Notes: generated by a model from the sequence alone, not told the origin. A stretch of 64,000 nucleotides of DNA from Amorphophallus konjac (GCA_022559845.1 JAHNEJ010003546.1:124001-188000); one strand, 5' to 3'. Numbered from the stretch's first letter, positions 1-12,584 are shown. Numbers and translations are program-made.

Positions 1-1174
1 ATCCAGCCCGTGGAGCTGAAGGAGTATGTCCCCTGGGAGGAGTTCGAATCACTCGAACTGGCTCCAGGAATAGAAGCCGAAGCAGAGAAAGAGCCTCCCC
101 TGTGGGTTGAACTTCTCCAAGAGCAGCCATTGGCTGCAGTAGGAAAGAAGAAGAAAAAGAGAAGACCCAGGGGCAAGAAGAAAAAGGAGGTCATCGTCGT
201 CTGCAACACCCTCTCGGTGCTATTCGACACTGCCCTCTCCCTGGAAGGAAAAGAAGAAGAGCCACCCCATGAGCCGGCAGAGGAGAATCAAGCTGAAGTG
301 TCCACTTCCCAACACGCCACCAGGTCGGGAAGGAAGTGGGGGCGCCCTCCTCAGGACAACCTCAACATCATGCTCAGGGGAGAACAACCATACCAGGTTC
401 CCGACCCTGAGGTCCGAGGCACCAAGATCCCTCCTCCGTCGGGTCTCTATCCCGGAGGGGCCAAGAGCCAAGGCACCTCTTCATTCGCCGAATTCCTGTT
501 AGCCCGAGCAGGGGGGCGGGCGCACTCCCAAGGGTCTCCTTCCACCAGAGAAGCAAGCAGTTCCCAAGCTCCACCGGCGGCGGCTCCCCCTCAGCCGGAA
601 GAAGAATTTAACGGCATCCCAAACCTCGTCGAATTCATGAAAGAAAAGGAGGAGGCCCCGCCGGCCCCACAGGCTGTGACAGAACCCGCAGACGAGGCAC
701 CCCCTGATCTGACATCCCAGCTCCAAGGTGGGGGCAGGCGCGGCAAGCCCGAAGAGATGAAATTACTCAAGGTGCGGGCTGCCGACTGAATAGTCAGACA
801 CCTCAAGAAGATCCCGACCCGATTTACTGTATGGGAGATGCTATCTTTGGACGAAGAAACACGGCGAGCCATCATCGCTGCACTCCAGACGCCAGCACAC
901 CTTGAAGCCTGCCTAGCAGAGATATCACCTGAGGTGGCCGTGACTTTCACAGAAGATGACATGCTCTTGCCCACCTGCAGCCACAACAGACCCCTCTACA
1001 TGAAAGGGCAGTTGAACGGCCAGCCTATCAACAGGGTCCTGATCGACCCAGGGGCAGTAGTGAATATACTTCCTTACCGGGTGTACCAAAAGCACTACTT
1101 TGATGTGCACCTGGTTGAGGTCAAAAATGTCAAGATTGCCGATTTTAACCAGAAATGCGAGGTGCCCATGGGGG
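1..1174 (+). pseudogene. Element A gag C-terminal part and start of protease (broken)
   Basis: The frame is open from the window edge and aligns closely with codons about 743 onward of the gag-pol of B. It holds the acidic/proline linker between Gag and protease, a basic Lys/Arg run near 145-190, and the beginning of an aspartic protease around the Asp-Pro-Gly-Ala active-site motif near 1045. An in-frame TGA at 787-789 stands where B has AGA. The reading frame resumes at 790 and is cut at 1174 by the nested LTR. ATGs at 10 and 838 are internal, not starts. In an intact relative this segment would be part of one polyprotein released by the protease. Confidence 0.85.
1170..1174. repeat. Target-site duplication GGGGG, left copy
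   Basis: These five bases recur at 3938-3942 and flank a TG...CA unit. Deleting the insert plus one copy restores the gag-pol alignment with element B. Confidence 0.85.
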
Positions 1175-1648
1175 TGCTGACACATAAAATATGAACAAAG
1201 ATAAAGATGAGACCAGACCAGCAATGAAGTCTGGAAGATTTCTGCAAAGTCAGGATTGAGGGAAAGCCCTCACCACCAACCACTTGCCCGGCCAGGACCT
1301 TCTCAGGCCTGGCTGATGTCCGGTGTTGTCATCGTCCAAACGGCAATACTGATGAAACTCCGGTCTCTTGACTGATGAGAAACCTCCAGATTACTCAGAT
1401 GATGATGCATATAAGGGGCCTTCATTAGTTCCAATATGATCAAAGGAATTCAACGAAGCTAAGGACAATAGGAGCTTCACAGGGGAAAAAGCCTTAAATG
1501 GGCCTATTGAATGGGCTTCAATGAGACCCCTTGCGCCGAGAGCTTTGGAGAGAGTAGCACGCCGGGAACTTTCCCACTGCTACAGGCACGCCGGGAACCT
1601 CTCCCACCAAAGCAAGTGCGCCGAGTGCCATCTGCAAAAGGAAGGGCT

Positions 1649-1656
1649 TATATAAA
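1649..1656 (+). promoter_or_regulatory. TATA box candidate in solo LTR
   Basis: TATATAAA is followed by a purine-rich leader (about 1675-1860), the same arrangement as in the LTRs of A and B. Confidence 0.55.
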
Positions 1657-2739
1657 CCCTTTCTTCGCCTACAAGAAAGGATAGGAGAGAACAGGGGGAG
1701 AATAGAACGAGAGGAAGAGAAGGGCTTCGAAGAAAAAAAGAGACCAACAGAGAGAGAGAGTCTCCTCCGTTGAGAAAAGAGAGAAGAGACCGACAGAGAG
1801 AGAGAGCCTCCTCCACTAAGAAAAGAAAGAAGAGATCAACCCGAAGAAAAAGGGAGAAGAAGCTCCAGGTGGGCAGGCAGCTGGGGAGGGAGAGGAGTCA
1901 ATGCTCCGCCCTCCCCCATGTTTCTTTTCTTTTCTCTTTATGTATTCCTATGAGTTTCATCTTGATTCACCGGATGTAACCAGGATATCCCGGCCTCTGT
2001 TCATCTCCCATTCCCTCACTCCCTCCTTGTGATTGGTGTGAGTCTTGGAATGATGTAATGAAATGAAATGCTACAATGGCCCGTTTGGGCGCTGGGTGAT
2101 CGAAATATCTGCCATCTATCTCTCCGTCTGATGCTGTGTTTTTCCTTCATATGTTTTCGTTTTTAGCTCAACTGAAGCTCACCTGATTCTATGATGGGTC
2201 TTCGGGCTCAATTGTCTTCAGCAGAATAAATGTAGCTCTAGTTATACCGATGTTCCTCGCCGTTCGGCGTCGTTTGCATAGAGTCTCCCAGGCTTGCCCC
2301 AGGACCAGAGACAGACCATCTCTTGGCTTCTGGGGCAGTCTGCTACCGATATTGGCAGTACCTTCAATGGCCGCTGCTCGTGAGATTCTGTAGTTCTAGA
2401 TGCTATGGTTTTGCCTATTGGCACTGTCGAAATCATCCCTGGGTCCAGAGACAGCCATCTCTTGGCTCTCAGGATGATGAAAGACGACATCAAGCTGTCC
2501 CCGGACTCTACACAGCAATGGTGACACGGGTTCTCTATACCCTGATTTTCCCCTCCCAAGTTCCTCTCCGATCTTGGACTTCCTTTGAAACCTAAGCCAA
2601 ATCCAGTTGAAACCCGATGAATTGATTCACTTTGACCTCACAGGACCTATTTACCTTGGCCTGAATCGTCAAAAAACCCAAAAACAGGGTGCCGAAAAAC
2701 CTTAGAACCCATCTCGGCTCCATGCACAGTAAAAGGGAT

Positions 2740-3065
2740 GAATAGTTCTCGGCGCAAGCCTTCCGGCGCCGAGAACCCCATCCCCTGGTCTCCCTGCGCG
2801 CCGAGAACCCCATCCCCTAGCTATTTTGCCTACGCGCCGGGAACCATGGCCTCTTTGCCTTCGCGTCGGGAACCCTTGGCCTCTTTGCCTTCGCGCCGGG
2901 AACCTCCCTTGCCAGCTTCCCGGCGCCCAGAATAGTGCCCATGAAGAAACCTTCCCGGCGCAGCTGTTTGCACGCCGGGAACTCCCTATGCCAGCTTCCC
3001 GACGCCAAGAATAGTGCCTTATGAAGAACCCTTCCCGGTGCAGTGGTTCTTACGCCGAGAGCCTA
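2740..3065 (+). repeat. GC-rich short repeats in solo LTR (CGCCGGGAACC type)
   Basis: Degenerate units of about 30-70 bp carry GCGCCGGGAACC or GCGCCGAGAACC, spaced by CTTTGCCTTC-like text. This is the counterpart of the GGCGCGCC arrays in the B LTRs and the CCGGCACGCC arrays in the A LTR. ORFs here are artefacts of the repeats. Confidence 0.7.
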
Positions 3066-3937
3066 CTCTGCCATCCAATTGAACCCCCGACAGCTTGATC
3101 AGACCCACCCAGGGATACCCATGAGTCACCAGACCTGCCCCGGGGATAAATCCAAAGGGAGACAAACTCCCTTATGTTCCGCCGTCCCGCGTCGGATTTA
3201 CGAGTAACCCCTTTAGCTCGGGAGGTCTCTGCCACTGCATGAGTTCCACCGGCTTCCTTAAGGGAAAATCGAACGTTGCCCCCATGGCAGACATATGCAG
3301 TTCGGGAGGTCCGACCTCTCTTTCTCTCGGCTTTCATCCCGGCACTCCGTGGGTGATAGCCTATTTCCCCCTAGGCATGATCCAGATAAAGGGGAGATGC
3401 TGCCGAAATATCGATTGATGCTTTAACCCCGACAAGCCCCGGGAAACGCGTATCATACGCCTCCCGTCTGGCTCAATTCTTCAAGGGATACAAATACTTT
3501 GAGGCCCTTGGCCAGATGAGAAACGTGAAAGGGGACATGTCTCCGATGATCGTCCAGGCCCCGCCCCGCCACTGCGTGGACGGCGTCCTATCTTTGCCCG
3601 GTACGACCCACACAAAGGGGTCATGCTGATTTAATAATTTGTCGTTTATTCAATTACCTTCTTAGAATAACAAGAACTTCAATGTTATGCACTGTCATTT
3701 TCAACAGCCCCAAGTGGCCTCCTATTTTGGCGTTTAATCAAGGGTTGTCCTTCTTAGGAAGGGCGTAATTAACGTCATAGCCTTTATGGTATGACGGACT
3801 TCCGGTCCCGACTCGGACTTCACAATCGACTGACCAAGTCAAGTCGAGCGCATAATAAAAATTGTCACTCTAGTGACTGGCACGCCTAATAAATCTAACC
3901 AATGAAACATACTGACGGAAAAGAATCCGCGTCCACA

Positions 3938-3942
3938 GGGGG
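3938..3942. repeat. Target-site duplication GGGGG, right copy
   Basis: Matches 1170-1174. The host reading frame resumes directly after it. Confidence 0.85.
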
Positions 3943-6900
3943 TTGCAGAGTTCAACTTGACCTTTGATGACTTTACCACCAAGGTCCAGTTCCACGTCAT
4001 CAACTCCAACACCTCCTATAAGGCGTTGCTTGGCCGGCCCTGGTTACACCAGAACAGAGTGGTGCCCTCCACCCTGCATCAATGCATCAAGTACCCTTGT
4101 GAGGGGAAGGAAGTCAGATTCTTCGCCGATCTCCACCCGTTCGAGGTGTTTGAGTGTCATCTGTCAGATGCCAACCTATATCTAGAGAAGGCGAAGCAAG
4201 CTCCCCAAGCTGCCCAAGACAAGGGAAAGAAGAAAGTGGATCAGGAGGCTGGTTTCCTCCGCCACTCCCAGGCTATGTGGCTCCCCCACATGTACCATTC
4301 ATTGCACAAGAGGGGGGGTATTTAAGGCAGCCCCTCTCGCCATCTACTCTACACCAGGGACGCCTTGCCTCGAAGACCTGCTGGAGGATGTCAGAGTCCC
4401 GCTAGGGATCATCAAGCCCATAACAGAAATTGACTGTCAAGTAGCGGAGCAGCTGAGAACTTTTGAAGTGCCTAACCCGGATGGGCCATCCACTATCTTT
4501 TATGTTGTCGGGGAAAAGCCAGTCAGGGAAGACGATGATTGCCGGTTTCCTGACGAGTTGCATGACCCGCACGTCCCCATTGCGGGACTCCCCCACATGA
4601 CCGACCAGGTAGCCAGAATGGTCAGAAAGCAGAAGATTCCTCCCTACCAGCCCTCCAGCCGGAAGGAAATGTTTGAAAGAATGTGGAGCCCACCAAACCT
4701 GGATTGGCGGCTGCTGCAAATCACCAAGCACCCCGGTCTGGGCTTTTCACTAGAAGATTATTACGAAGCTGATGTGATATCAGTTTCGGCCTTGTCCGGC
4801 GACGACCCCGCGAAAACTGCAGATTTGCGGGAAGCCCACCAAGATGTATATTTCAGGTCTCCGGCTGAGGAGGCGCAAGACGAAGAAGTGTTCCTTTGGA
4901 ACCCCCTTCGCCACCGCTGCACGGGGGAGACCTCCTCCTTCCCTGAGGGACCAACCTCGAAGGGTCACACCACCGAGACGCCCTCACATCGGCCTGCTGG
5001 CGAAGCAAAGAGCAATAGCATGGGCCATGCTCCGAATTCCCCTCGATACGACCCTGTCATGTACGCCTTGTACCATAGGCAGCAACGGGAAATCGGGATG
5101 TTAAAGGCACGGCTGGCTGAGTTGACCTCACTAGTGACTGACCTGATCCAAGGTTCTCTCCGCCCGTGGGGTGGCCATATGTCTCGGCCCCGAGATACCA
5201 GTCCTGACGCCCCCGTCTGGTCAAGAAGGTAAACAAGAGACACGGTAAGCCCATTAACCGGGCGGCCAACCAGGCGAGGCCTGACACTCCAAGAGAAGCT
5301 GCAGAAGCCCTACTCTTTCCCAAGAGAGAAGAGTCGGGGTATCTTTGACTGGGCCTGCCATTACGGCAAGGTCTCCCTCCCACGGTCCAAAAGGCCGCAG
5401 GACACCCGAAGGAATGGGGACCCACTATTTTATCCCTACCACCAGATGCTGGGCCACGCCATCGAAGACTGCTATGTCTTCAAAGACATTGCTCAAGACC
5501 TCATTAATAGGGACGAGCTCAGAATGGGAGACTATGTGGTAGCCCCGCCACGCCCCCACGTGGCGGATAGCCCCAAAATAGGAGCCTATACCGTATCCAT
5601 CCAGTACCAGGCGCCTGAAGACGTGGCTACCCCGGCCCCCGCCGGAGCTGTCTATGATGAGTACACAGAAGACCCCGAGGTGGCCCTGTGCCTTTCTGCA
5701 CTAGCGGACCCCACGGACCCGGCGGCTACGGTCGAGGAGGAGTGCGCGGCGAATGCAGCCTCCACGCCCATTCATGAGGAACAAGAAGAGGGGGATGGCA
5801 TCCTCGAGCCCGAGGACAATGAAGACCAAGACTTTGTCGATTTGTCGCCAGCCCCGCCGGAAATTGAAAATGGCGGCCAGGCCACAGTCGACGAATTGAT
5901 TGAGATCAACCTTGGCATAGAAGGTGACCCCAGGCCGACCTTTCTGAGTGCTCTTATGCCCCTACAGGAGAGAGAGCAATACACAAAGCTGCTACAAGAA
6001 TTCCGGGATTGCTTTGCCTGGAACTATAAAGAAATCCCTGGGCTCAGCCCCGAGGTGACTCAACACATCCTGGCCATTGATCCCAAGGTGGAACCAGTGA
6101 AGCAGTCTCCCCGGCGTATGAGGCCAGAATTGATCAGCCAGATCTGCAAGGAGGTCGACAAGCTCATAGATGTCGGCTTCGTGGCGGAAAACCAATACAC
6201 CACTTGGTTGGCCAACATCGTACCGGTGAAGAAGAAGAATGGACAGATCAGAATTTGTGTGGATTTCCGCGACCTGAATAAATCATGCCCAAAAGATGAC
6301 TTCCCGGTGCCTATCACCGAAGTGATGATTGATGCAACCACTGGCCACGAGGCCTTGTCCTTTATGGATGGATCGTCCGGCTATAACCAAATTTGGATAG
6401 CCGATCACGATCGGATTCACACGGCCTTCAGATCACCCAAGGGGGTATTCCACTACAAGAGGATGCCCTTCGGCCTGAAGAATGCTGGTGCTACATATCA
6501 GCGGGCGATGACCAAGATCTTCAACGAGCTGCTATATAGCAAGGTCGAATGCTACATCGACGATCTGGTTGTCAAGACTAAGAGGAGAGATGAACATCTG
6601 AGCGACCTCAGGGTCGTCTTCCAAAGGCTCCGGCTGTATGGGCTGAAGATGAACCCCATGAAGTGCGCCTTCAGCGTGTCCAGCGGAAAGTTCGTCGGCT
6701 TTATTGTCCGGCACAGAGGGATCGAGATTGACCCCTTCAAGATAAAAGCCATTCAGGAGTTGCCCCCTCCGAAGAGTCTGGGAGAGCTGAGGTCCCTACA
6801 GGGCCATTTAGCTTACATCCGCAGGTTCATTTCCAACCTGTCGGGGCGCTGCCAAACTTTTCACATACTGATGATGAAGAATGTACCCTTCAGCTGGGGT

Positions 6901-9249
6901 CACGAATGCCAGCACGCGTTCGACCAGCTAAAGGAGTACCTGAAGACCCCGCCAGTCCTGGGGGCACCTGTCAAAGGCAGACCGCTTATTCTCTACATAG
7001 CGGCCACCGAATATTCAATGGGGGCAATGCTCGCCCAGAATAATGATGAGGGGGAAGAGCAAGCTCTCTACTACCTCAGCCGGAGATTGGTGGGAGCGGA
7101 GGCCAGGTATACCCCGATTGAGAAGGTCTGCCTTGCCTTGGTCTTCGCAGTCAAGAAGTTGAGGCACTACATGCCGTCCCATGAAGTGAGTTTAATATAC
7201 AGAGCTGATCCTATCAAGCACATTCTCTCCCAGCCAGTCCCAAAGGGGCGCCTTGGCAAGTGGGCCGTGATGCTCATGGAGTTTGACATCACCTACGTGC
7301 CGCAAAGGGCCGTTAAGGGACAAGCCGTCGCGGATTTCTTCGCAGCACACCCTGTGCCCGAAGACTCCCCGTTAGCCACAGAGCTACCCGAGGATGAGAC
7401 ACTGGAGGTGGATCAGGTCCAACAAGCTATCTGGCAACTATACTTTGACGGGGCCTCGAGAACAGAAGCGAGCTCGTCCGGATGCGCCAAGGTACGGGCT
7501 GGAGCCTGCATCGTCCTCAAATCTCCAGACGGAGAAGTGCTACACACTTCCTGCTGCATTAGCAAGCCCTGCATAAATAATGAAGCAGAGTATGAAGCTC
7601 TGATCATCGGCCTCCAAGTGGCCCTCCAAATGGAGATCAAAATGCTCCAAGTATTCGGTGACTCGCAGCTGGTCGTCAAGCAGGTCCAGGGACAGTTTGA
7701 TGTCCGAAAACCTGAGCTGCTCCCTTATCACACTAAGGCGAAGGGGCTCATGGAGCGGTTCTACCTCCTCAAGATAGGCCATGTCGCCAGAGGGGAGAAT
7801 GCACAAGCCGACGCCCTGGCAAAATTGGCAAGCTCACTGGCAGTGCCTCCAGATGGATCTCTCAATATCCAAGTAATAAATCAGCGCCCAATGCCCAGTA
7901 TGATAGAAGAGGAACCAGAAGAAGGAGAACTAGAAGTCACTACAGCAGAAGCCGTCGGCCTACCTGACTGGAGAGACCCCCTGATGCAGTGGTTTGAATA
8001 CCAGCAACTGCCCAAGCGGAGAGAAGAGAAGATCAAGCTAATCAGAAGTAAGGACTCTTATGAGCTCCGAAACGGAATATTATTCCGAGTGGTGGCCGAC
8101 GCCAAGTAGAAATTACTTCTCCGGTGCTTGTCCATTGAGGAAGCTTGGAGGGTCATGAAGGAGGTCCATGCCGGGACAACTGGTGCACACCAGGCGGGAC
8201 CGAAAATGAAGATTGAAATAAAAAAGCTCGGCTACTATTGGCCTGCAATGTTCGACGACTGCTGCAAATATGCTAAGTTGTGTCAGAAATGTCAGGAGCA
8301 TGCCACCATACCCAGAAGGCCCCCCGTGCAATTGCACCCAACGGCGCCCAGTTGGCCGTTTGCCCAATGGGGAACAGATGTCGTGGGTCCCTTACCTGCA
8401 TCTTCCACAGGTTGCAAGTACATTTTGGCGGCAACCGACTACTTCTCCCGTTGGGCAGAGGCTATCGCCTTACGGGAGGTCACCGGAGAGATCGTGGTCA
8501 GGTTTGTCCGCCGCAACATTATATTCCGGTTTGGCATGCCCGACCGGATTGTGTCAGATAACGGCAGCCACTTCTGCAACCAGAAGGTCTACCGACTAGC
8601 AGAAAAATATAAGATTGACTGGAGGACGTCGACTCCTTATAATCCACAGGCGAATGGGCTGGCCGAAGCCTTTAACAAGACACTCTGCACCCTCCTGGCC
8701 AAGACTGTCAGCTCTAACAAGAGGGACTGGGAAGAAAGGATGTACGAGGCGCTATGGGCGTACCAGACCGTATACAAGACCCCGACAGGCTGCTCGCCCT
8801 TCTCTCTCGTATACGGCTCGGAGGCAATCATCCCTGTTGAACTGGAGATACCTTCCCTCAGGGTCGCCCTTCAGCATGGGCTTGTCCTTGAAGGGCAGAC
8901 CAACGCCGAGCAAAGACTCGAAGAACTCTCTAGCCTGGAAGGAAAACGGCTTCAGGCCCAACAGAACATTCAGGTCTACCAGGCCCGGATTGCACGCGCC
9001 TTTGACAAGCTCGTCAAGGAGCGCGAATTCAAAAAGGGTGACCTTGTCATGGTCAAGAGAAGAGATCTCATGGCTGCCAACCCCAAGGGCAAGCTGAATG
9101 AGAACTGGCTCGGACCTTACATAGTCCAAAAAGTCTACGAAGGCGGAGCCTATGTAATTGTCAACCACCACGGGGAAGTTCAATTCCCGCCTCTTAATGG
9201 AAGGCACTTGAGACTGTACCACGCTCCGGCGCCCCCATTCAATCATTAA
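3938..9249 (+). pseudogene. Element A pol: protease C-terminus, gag-like module, RT, RNase H, second RNase H, integrase (broken)
   Basis: After the nested LTR the protease continues (LLGRPWLHQ near 4025-4055). An extra G in a G-run near 4312-4319 shifts the frame. A TAA at 5230-5232 precedes a gag-like module (about 5280-5560) with a C-x2-H-x4-H-x4-C type motif whose first Cys is changed (YPYHQMLGH). RT spans about 6070-6740 with YIDD at 6553-6564; RNase H is near 6900-7330; the archaeal-type RNase H with its DGAS motif spans about 7440-7830. A TAG at 8107-8109 replaces the AGG of B, just before integrase (zinc-binding HHCC about 8160-8300, catalytic core about 8360-8720). The last stop is at 9247-9249. 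The fragments 5446-8109 and 8128-9249 are long and close to B, so decay is fairly recent. It cannot make a full Pol. Confidence 0.88.
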
Positions 9250-9316
9250 TATTATCCTTCGCCCTATTTTGGGCGGATTTGCGTCATTAATGTCCAAACG
9301 ACTTGACCATTGCCCG

Positions 9317-9535
9317 TGTTTTCAAAAAGAAGAAGAGAAAAAAAAGAGAAAAAAAAAGAAGAGGAAAGTAAAGAAAAAAAGAGAGAAAAAAGAGAGAAGA
9401 GAGAAGAAAAAAAAAGAAAAAAAAGAGGGGAGAAGAAGAGGAAAATGGAAAAAAAAGAAGAACAAAAAGAAAGAGGAAGGAAAAAAAAGAGAGAGAGAAA
9501 AGAAAGAAAAAGAGAAAAGGGCAAGGGAAGAATGA
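9317..9535 (+). repeat. Purine-rich low-complexity tract after pol
   Basis: Almost only A and G (GAAAAAAAG-type runs). Element B has a similar A/G tract at 54207-54296 in the same place. Lys/Arg/Glu-rich ORFs and their Phe/Leu/Ser antisense shadows here are not genes. Confidence 0.85.
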
Positions 9536-9604
9536 AAGCCAAGAAGAAGGGGGAACGCCCCCCATTTCCAATCATCGCCTCGCATCAGCGGAGATACTAA
9601 AATA

Positions 9605-10160
9605 AATTAAACAAACTCTTCTCTCCGTCCTCCCCGGGCGCTGAGTACCCCTTTGGCTTGGACCTCCAGTCCGGGTCATTGACTAAACAAACTTTTCTCC
9701 TCCCCGGGCGGTGAGTACCCCTTTGGCTTGGACCTCCCGTCCGGGTCATTGACTAAACAAACTCTTCTCTCCGTCCTCCCCGGGCGGTGAGTACCCCTTT
9801 GGCTTGGACCTCCAGTCCGGGTCATTGACTAAACAAACTCTTCTCTCCGTCCTCCCCGGGCAGTGAGTACCCATTTGGCTTGGACCTCCCGTCCGGGTCA
9901 TTGACTAAACAAACTCTTCTCTCCGTCCTCCCCGGGCGGCGAGTACCCCTTTGGCTTGGACCTCCCGTCCAGGTCATTGACTAGACAAACTCTTCTCTCC
10001 GTCCTCCCCGGGCGGTGAGTACCCCTTTGGCTGGGACCTCCCGTCCAGGTCATTGACTAGACAAACTCTTCTCTCCGTCCTCCCCGGGTGGTGAGTACCC
10101 CTTTGGCTTGGACCTCCCGTCCAGGTCATTGACTAGACAAACTCTTCTCTCCGTCCCCTC
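9605..10160 (+). repeat. 76-bp tandem repeat, about 7 copies
   Basis: The unit begins AACAAACTCTTCTCTCCG and contains CCCCGGGCGGTGAGTACCCC and GGACCTCCCGTCC. Starts recur every 76 bp; one unit near 9686 is 70 bp through loss of CTCCGT-like text. Each unit holds a GGAC-CTCCC-GTCC hairpin. Relatives lie at 55040-55500 in element B. Confidence 0.85.
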
Positions 10161-10605
10161 TGAAAGACGAGAAACCCGATCTCTGACCGAGACCCCCCGC
10201 CTGAGGCCAGTACGCGCTTCCAACATTGTGGCGAGACCGGTGAGTCGCCCGTTTGGTATGGTGGAGTGGTCCCCTCGTCCTCCCCCTGGGAAGGCGAGCA
10301 CTCTTTCGTGCCCTGACATGGGTTCCTGCCTGGTTCTCCCGGAGCGAATCATCGCAAAGACTCACACCCTGCCAATGTGTCTCAGCACAAAAAAGGAGAG
10401 GGAAGAGGAAGAAGAAAACAATATACACAGAAGAGAAAGAAGGGGAAGAGAGGTCCCTCTGGGTTGGACACACACACAAAGAACACATGAAACTGTAACT
10501 GTTCTGTTCTATTTAAAGAAGGATCAGATTACATACGCTTCGGGGCATACCCCTGAGCTACTTTCAAAAAAAAAAGGGAAAGGAGAGAACTAAGGGATGC
10601 GACGC
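10161..10605. other. Non-coding stretch between 76-bp repeats and antisense gene
   Basis: Mostly unique sequence with a purine-rich run at about 10390-10460. It lies just downstream of the antisense gene stop, so it would be its 3' UTR and terminator. I see no clear polyadenylation signal that I would defend. Confidence 0.4.
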
Positions 10606-11769
10606 TCAGTCCACACCCCGGAAGATGTCCTCGAGAGGGAGGATCCCGACGCAAGGAAAGTTCATCATATCGCGTAGTCGGCCCCTCAATTCCTCGAGAC
10701 GGGCGAGCTCAGCTTCCACGGACACCGTTTCAACTTGGGCGACGGCAAGAGCTTCGCTCTCCTCCGCGACCGCCCTTTCAGCCTCGGCAAGGTCAAACCT
10801 AGCCGCGGCAAGGTAACCCTCTAGCTTCTCGATCCGGCTCTTGAGGGAGCGAACGCTGCCCTGGCCTTCCTCCAAGGCCTTCCCATGGCGCTCTTCGTCA
10901 TGGCGACGTGCCTCCAAGGTCTGCAAATACTCGTCCGCTTGGGCATCTAGCGCGGCGCGCTCATCGGGAGCCTGGGTCTCGAGGAACTCGCGACGTTTGA
11001 CATACTTTAATAGCAACAAGACTCGTTGCGACCATTCCCCCAGTGGACAGCCTAGCACTTGCAGCGCCACGGTCAGCTGCGTCACTATGGTGTGCACCTC
11101 CCGATATGATAAGGAAAGGTCGGCAAAGAGCATCGTCCACAGCGTTACCAGCATTTGGCGGACTGGCACCTCTGACGAGGTGTGACTGACTGAAGGCGCG
11201 GCTGGGGGAGTGAACTCCATGGTGTTGTCCACCTCCGCCCACAAATCAGCGTCCACCGCGGCTGAAGAGGATGGAAGAGCAAGAGTCAAGTCGTCCGGCC
11301 GACGTAGCTCGACAGACGACCCCTGGCCGGCCACCGCTGGGGGAATGGATAAGATCATCGCCGAAGCACTTGGCGCCGCCATCACTCGGTGTTCTCCTGC
11401 CACTGTTTCAATAGATAGGGGCGCAGGTGCCGCTGCTTCGGCCGAAGGAGGGGCTTCGAGCAAAGCCGGGCCCGAAGCCGCCGTCCATAAACCTCTCCCT
11501 TGCGTCTGGGATCCCTCCAGATGTGCACGAAGCCCTGCGAATATCTGCTTCAGGAGCGGGTCCTCCATCTGGGCCGGGAGCTTTGGGAAAGGCGGAAGCG
11601 GAACCATCAGCTGGGGTAGGCGTCCCGCTTCCACGAGCGCTGCAAGGCTCTCCGCCCCCGAGTCCGAGACTGGAGCCAGCCCCTCCACCGCTATTGGACC
11701 AATACTTGGTCTCCGTTTGGCGACGGCCTTCCGGACGCGGCCAGACGTCTTCCTCGGCGCTGGCGTTGC
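10606..11769 (-). pseudogene. Antisense gene, proposed last exon: basic linker and C-terminal coiled coil
   Basis: The exon begins after an acceptor (CATGGTCAG at about 11778-11770) with ATPAPRKTSGRVRKAV, a basic segment. A long Ala/Pro/Ser linker follows, then a helix-rich tail from about 11050 dominated by Glu, Ala, Leu and Arg with heptad-like spacing (LKSRIEKLEGYLAAARFDL). It ends with TGA at 10606-10608. The tail is open for more than 150 codons without a stop, which argues for past selection. Membrane segments are absent. The function is not recognised; a coiled coil suggests self-association. Confidence 0.6.
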
Positions 11770-11862
11770 CTGACCATGTAGAGAGGAGTCAGCTACTCGC
11801 CATCTGGGGTAAATCATGCGGAGACAAGAGGCGGAAAGGGACCACAAAACCCACGTGCTTAC
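11770..11862 (-). other. Proposed 93-bp intron of the antisense gene, readable in frame
   Basis: The donor GAG|GTAAGC and acceptor GGTCAG|GC are good plant splice sites. The intron is exactly 31 codons long and has no stop, so the raw reading frame runs through it and inserts an odd Trp/Leu/Ser segment between two Glu/Pro/Ala-rich stretches. That composition change is why I treat it as intron. Confidence 0.6.
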
Positions 11863-12078
11863 CTCGGCCACCGGGATGATGCTGCCTTCAGGCGTAATCT
11901 CCCCCTCCTCCAGAGGCTCGTCCGCCGTTTCGGTAGAACTTGAAGGCTCCGCGGACGCCTCCTGCTGAAGGGCATCAAACAAAAGGGCTAGCTTGCCCAT
12001 GCCAGCATCGGCTCCCGTCGGGCGGTCGACCGGCGTAAATGGAGCGGCCTTCTCCACAACCTCCAGCTGGATAAGCTC
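11863..12078 (-). pseudogene. Antisense gene, proposed exon 6
   Basis: The exon starts after ATTTTCAG with ELIQLEVVEKAAPF and ends at GAG|GTAAGC. Both ends are in phase 0 and match the neighbouring exons. The peptide is acidic and low in hydrophobics (TADEPLEEGEITPEG). Confidence 0.6.
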
Positions 12079-12164
12079 CTGAAAATCCGAGAATAATGAG
12101 AATAAGGCCGTTAGGTGACTACGGAAAGAAAGGGGGGGTCCAACCCAAGCAAGCTCACACTTAC

Positions 12165-12490
12165 AACGGCCCTCCCCATAAAGCTTGAGGAGCCAGCAAA
12201 TGAGGGGGCCTTAAAGACCGGCTTGGGCGGCCCCGATGCTTCAGACGCGCCCTCGTCATAAGCCACTTCATCGGAGGAATAGTTGTAATCTACCTCTTCA
12301 CCCGATGAAGATTCAGCCACCATGGGTTCCTCCCTCGCTGGCGAGGGGCCCTCCACGTCGAGATCGGAAGGCGGCGCATCCTCCCACAGGGTGGGTGAGG
12401 CTGGTACGACAGACTTCAGCCTCTTTCGCACGTATAGCTGCGTCACCGGGAGATGTAGGCGGGGCCCGAATAGCCCAATAACTGCTCCAG
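12165..12490 (-). pseudogene. Antisense gene, proposed exon 5 (acidic)
   Basis: A strong donor GTT|GTAAGT closes it in phase 0. The acceptor GTGCGCAG at its start is plausible, but the phase does not match the proposed end of exon 4. It encodes a basic stretch (VRKRLKSV) and then an acidic Ser/Glu/Asp/Tyr run (SGEEVDYNYSSDEVAYDE). Confidence 0.5.
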
Positions 12491-12584
12491 CTGCGCACGT
12501 CACATAAGAAAAAAGCGGGTCATATCGAACCTAGTCGGCTCCCAAAGAATGAAAGAAGTCAATTAGGCCGATAAGGGCAGATAC

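Larger units (their letters stand above)
1175..3937 (+). mobile_element. Solo LTR of a Tat-type element nested in element A protease
   Basis: The unit starts TGCTGACAC, ends GCGTCCACA, is 2763 bp long and is flanked by GGGGG. There is no internal coding region, PBS or second LTR, so it is a solo LTR left by LTR-LTR recombination. Its last ~230 bp match the 3' ends of the LTRs of A and B: AATCAAGGG, then paired hairpins, CTTTATGG, GTGACTGGCACGCC, TCCACA. A conserved LTR block (CACTCCGTGGG ... GGGGAGATGCTGCC) is at about 3340-3405. The middle carries its own GC-rich repeats. Together with its 5-bp target duplicate it shifts the host frame (2768 bp, not a multiple of three). Confidence 0.88.

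Noticed and set aside
8752..9297. Antisense ORF of 181 codons
   Set aside because: Mirror of the integrase coding strand; a similar shadow exists in B.
9269..9600. Several ORFs of about 90 codons, both strands
   Set aside because: Purine tract; Lys/Glu or Phe/Leu/Ser composition only.
11210..11773. Plus-strand ORF of 187 codons
   Set aside because: Shadow of the antisense PMD gene in Ala/Ser-rich DNA.
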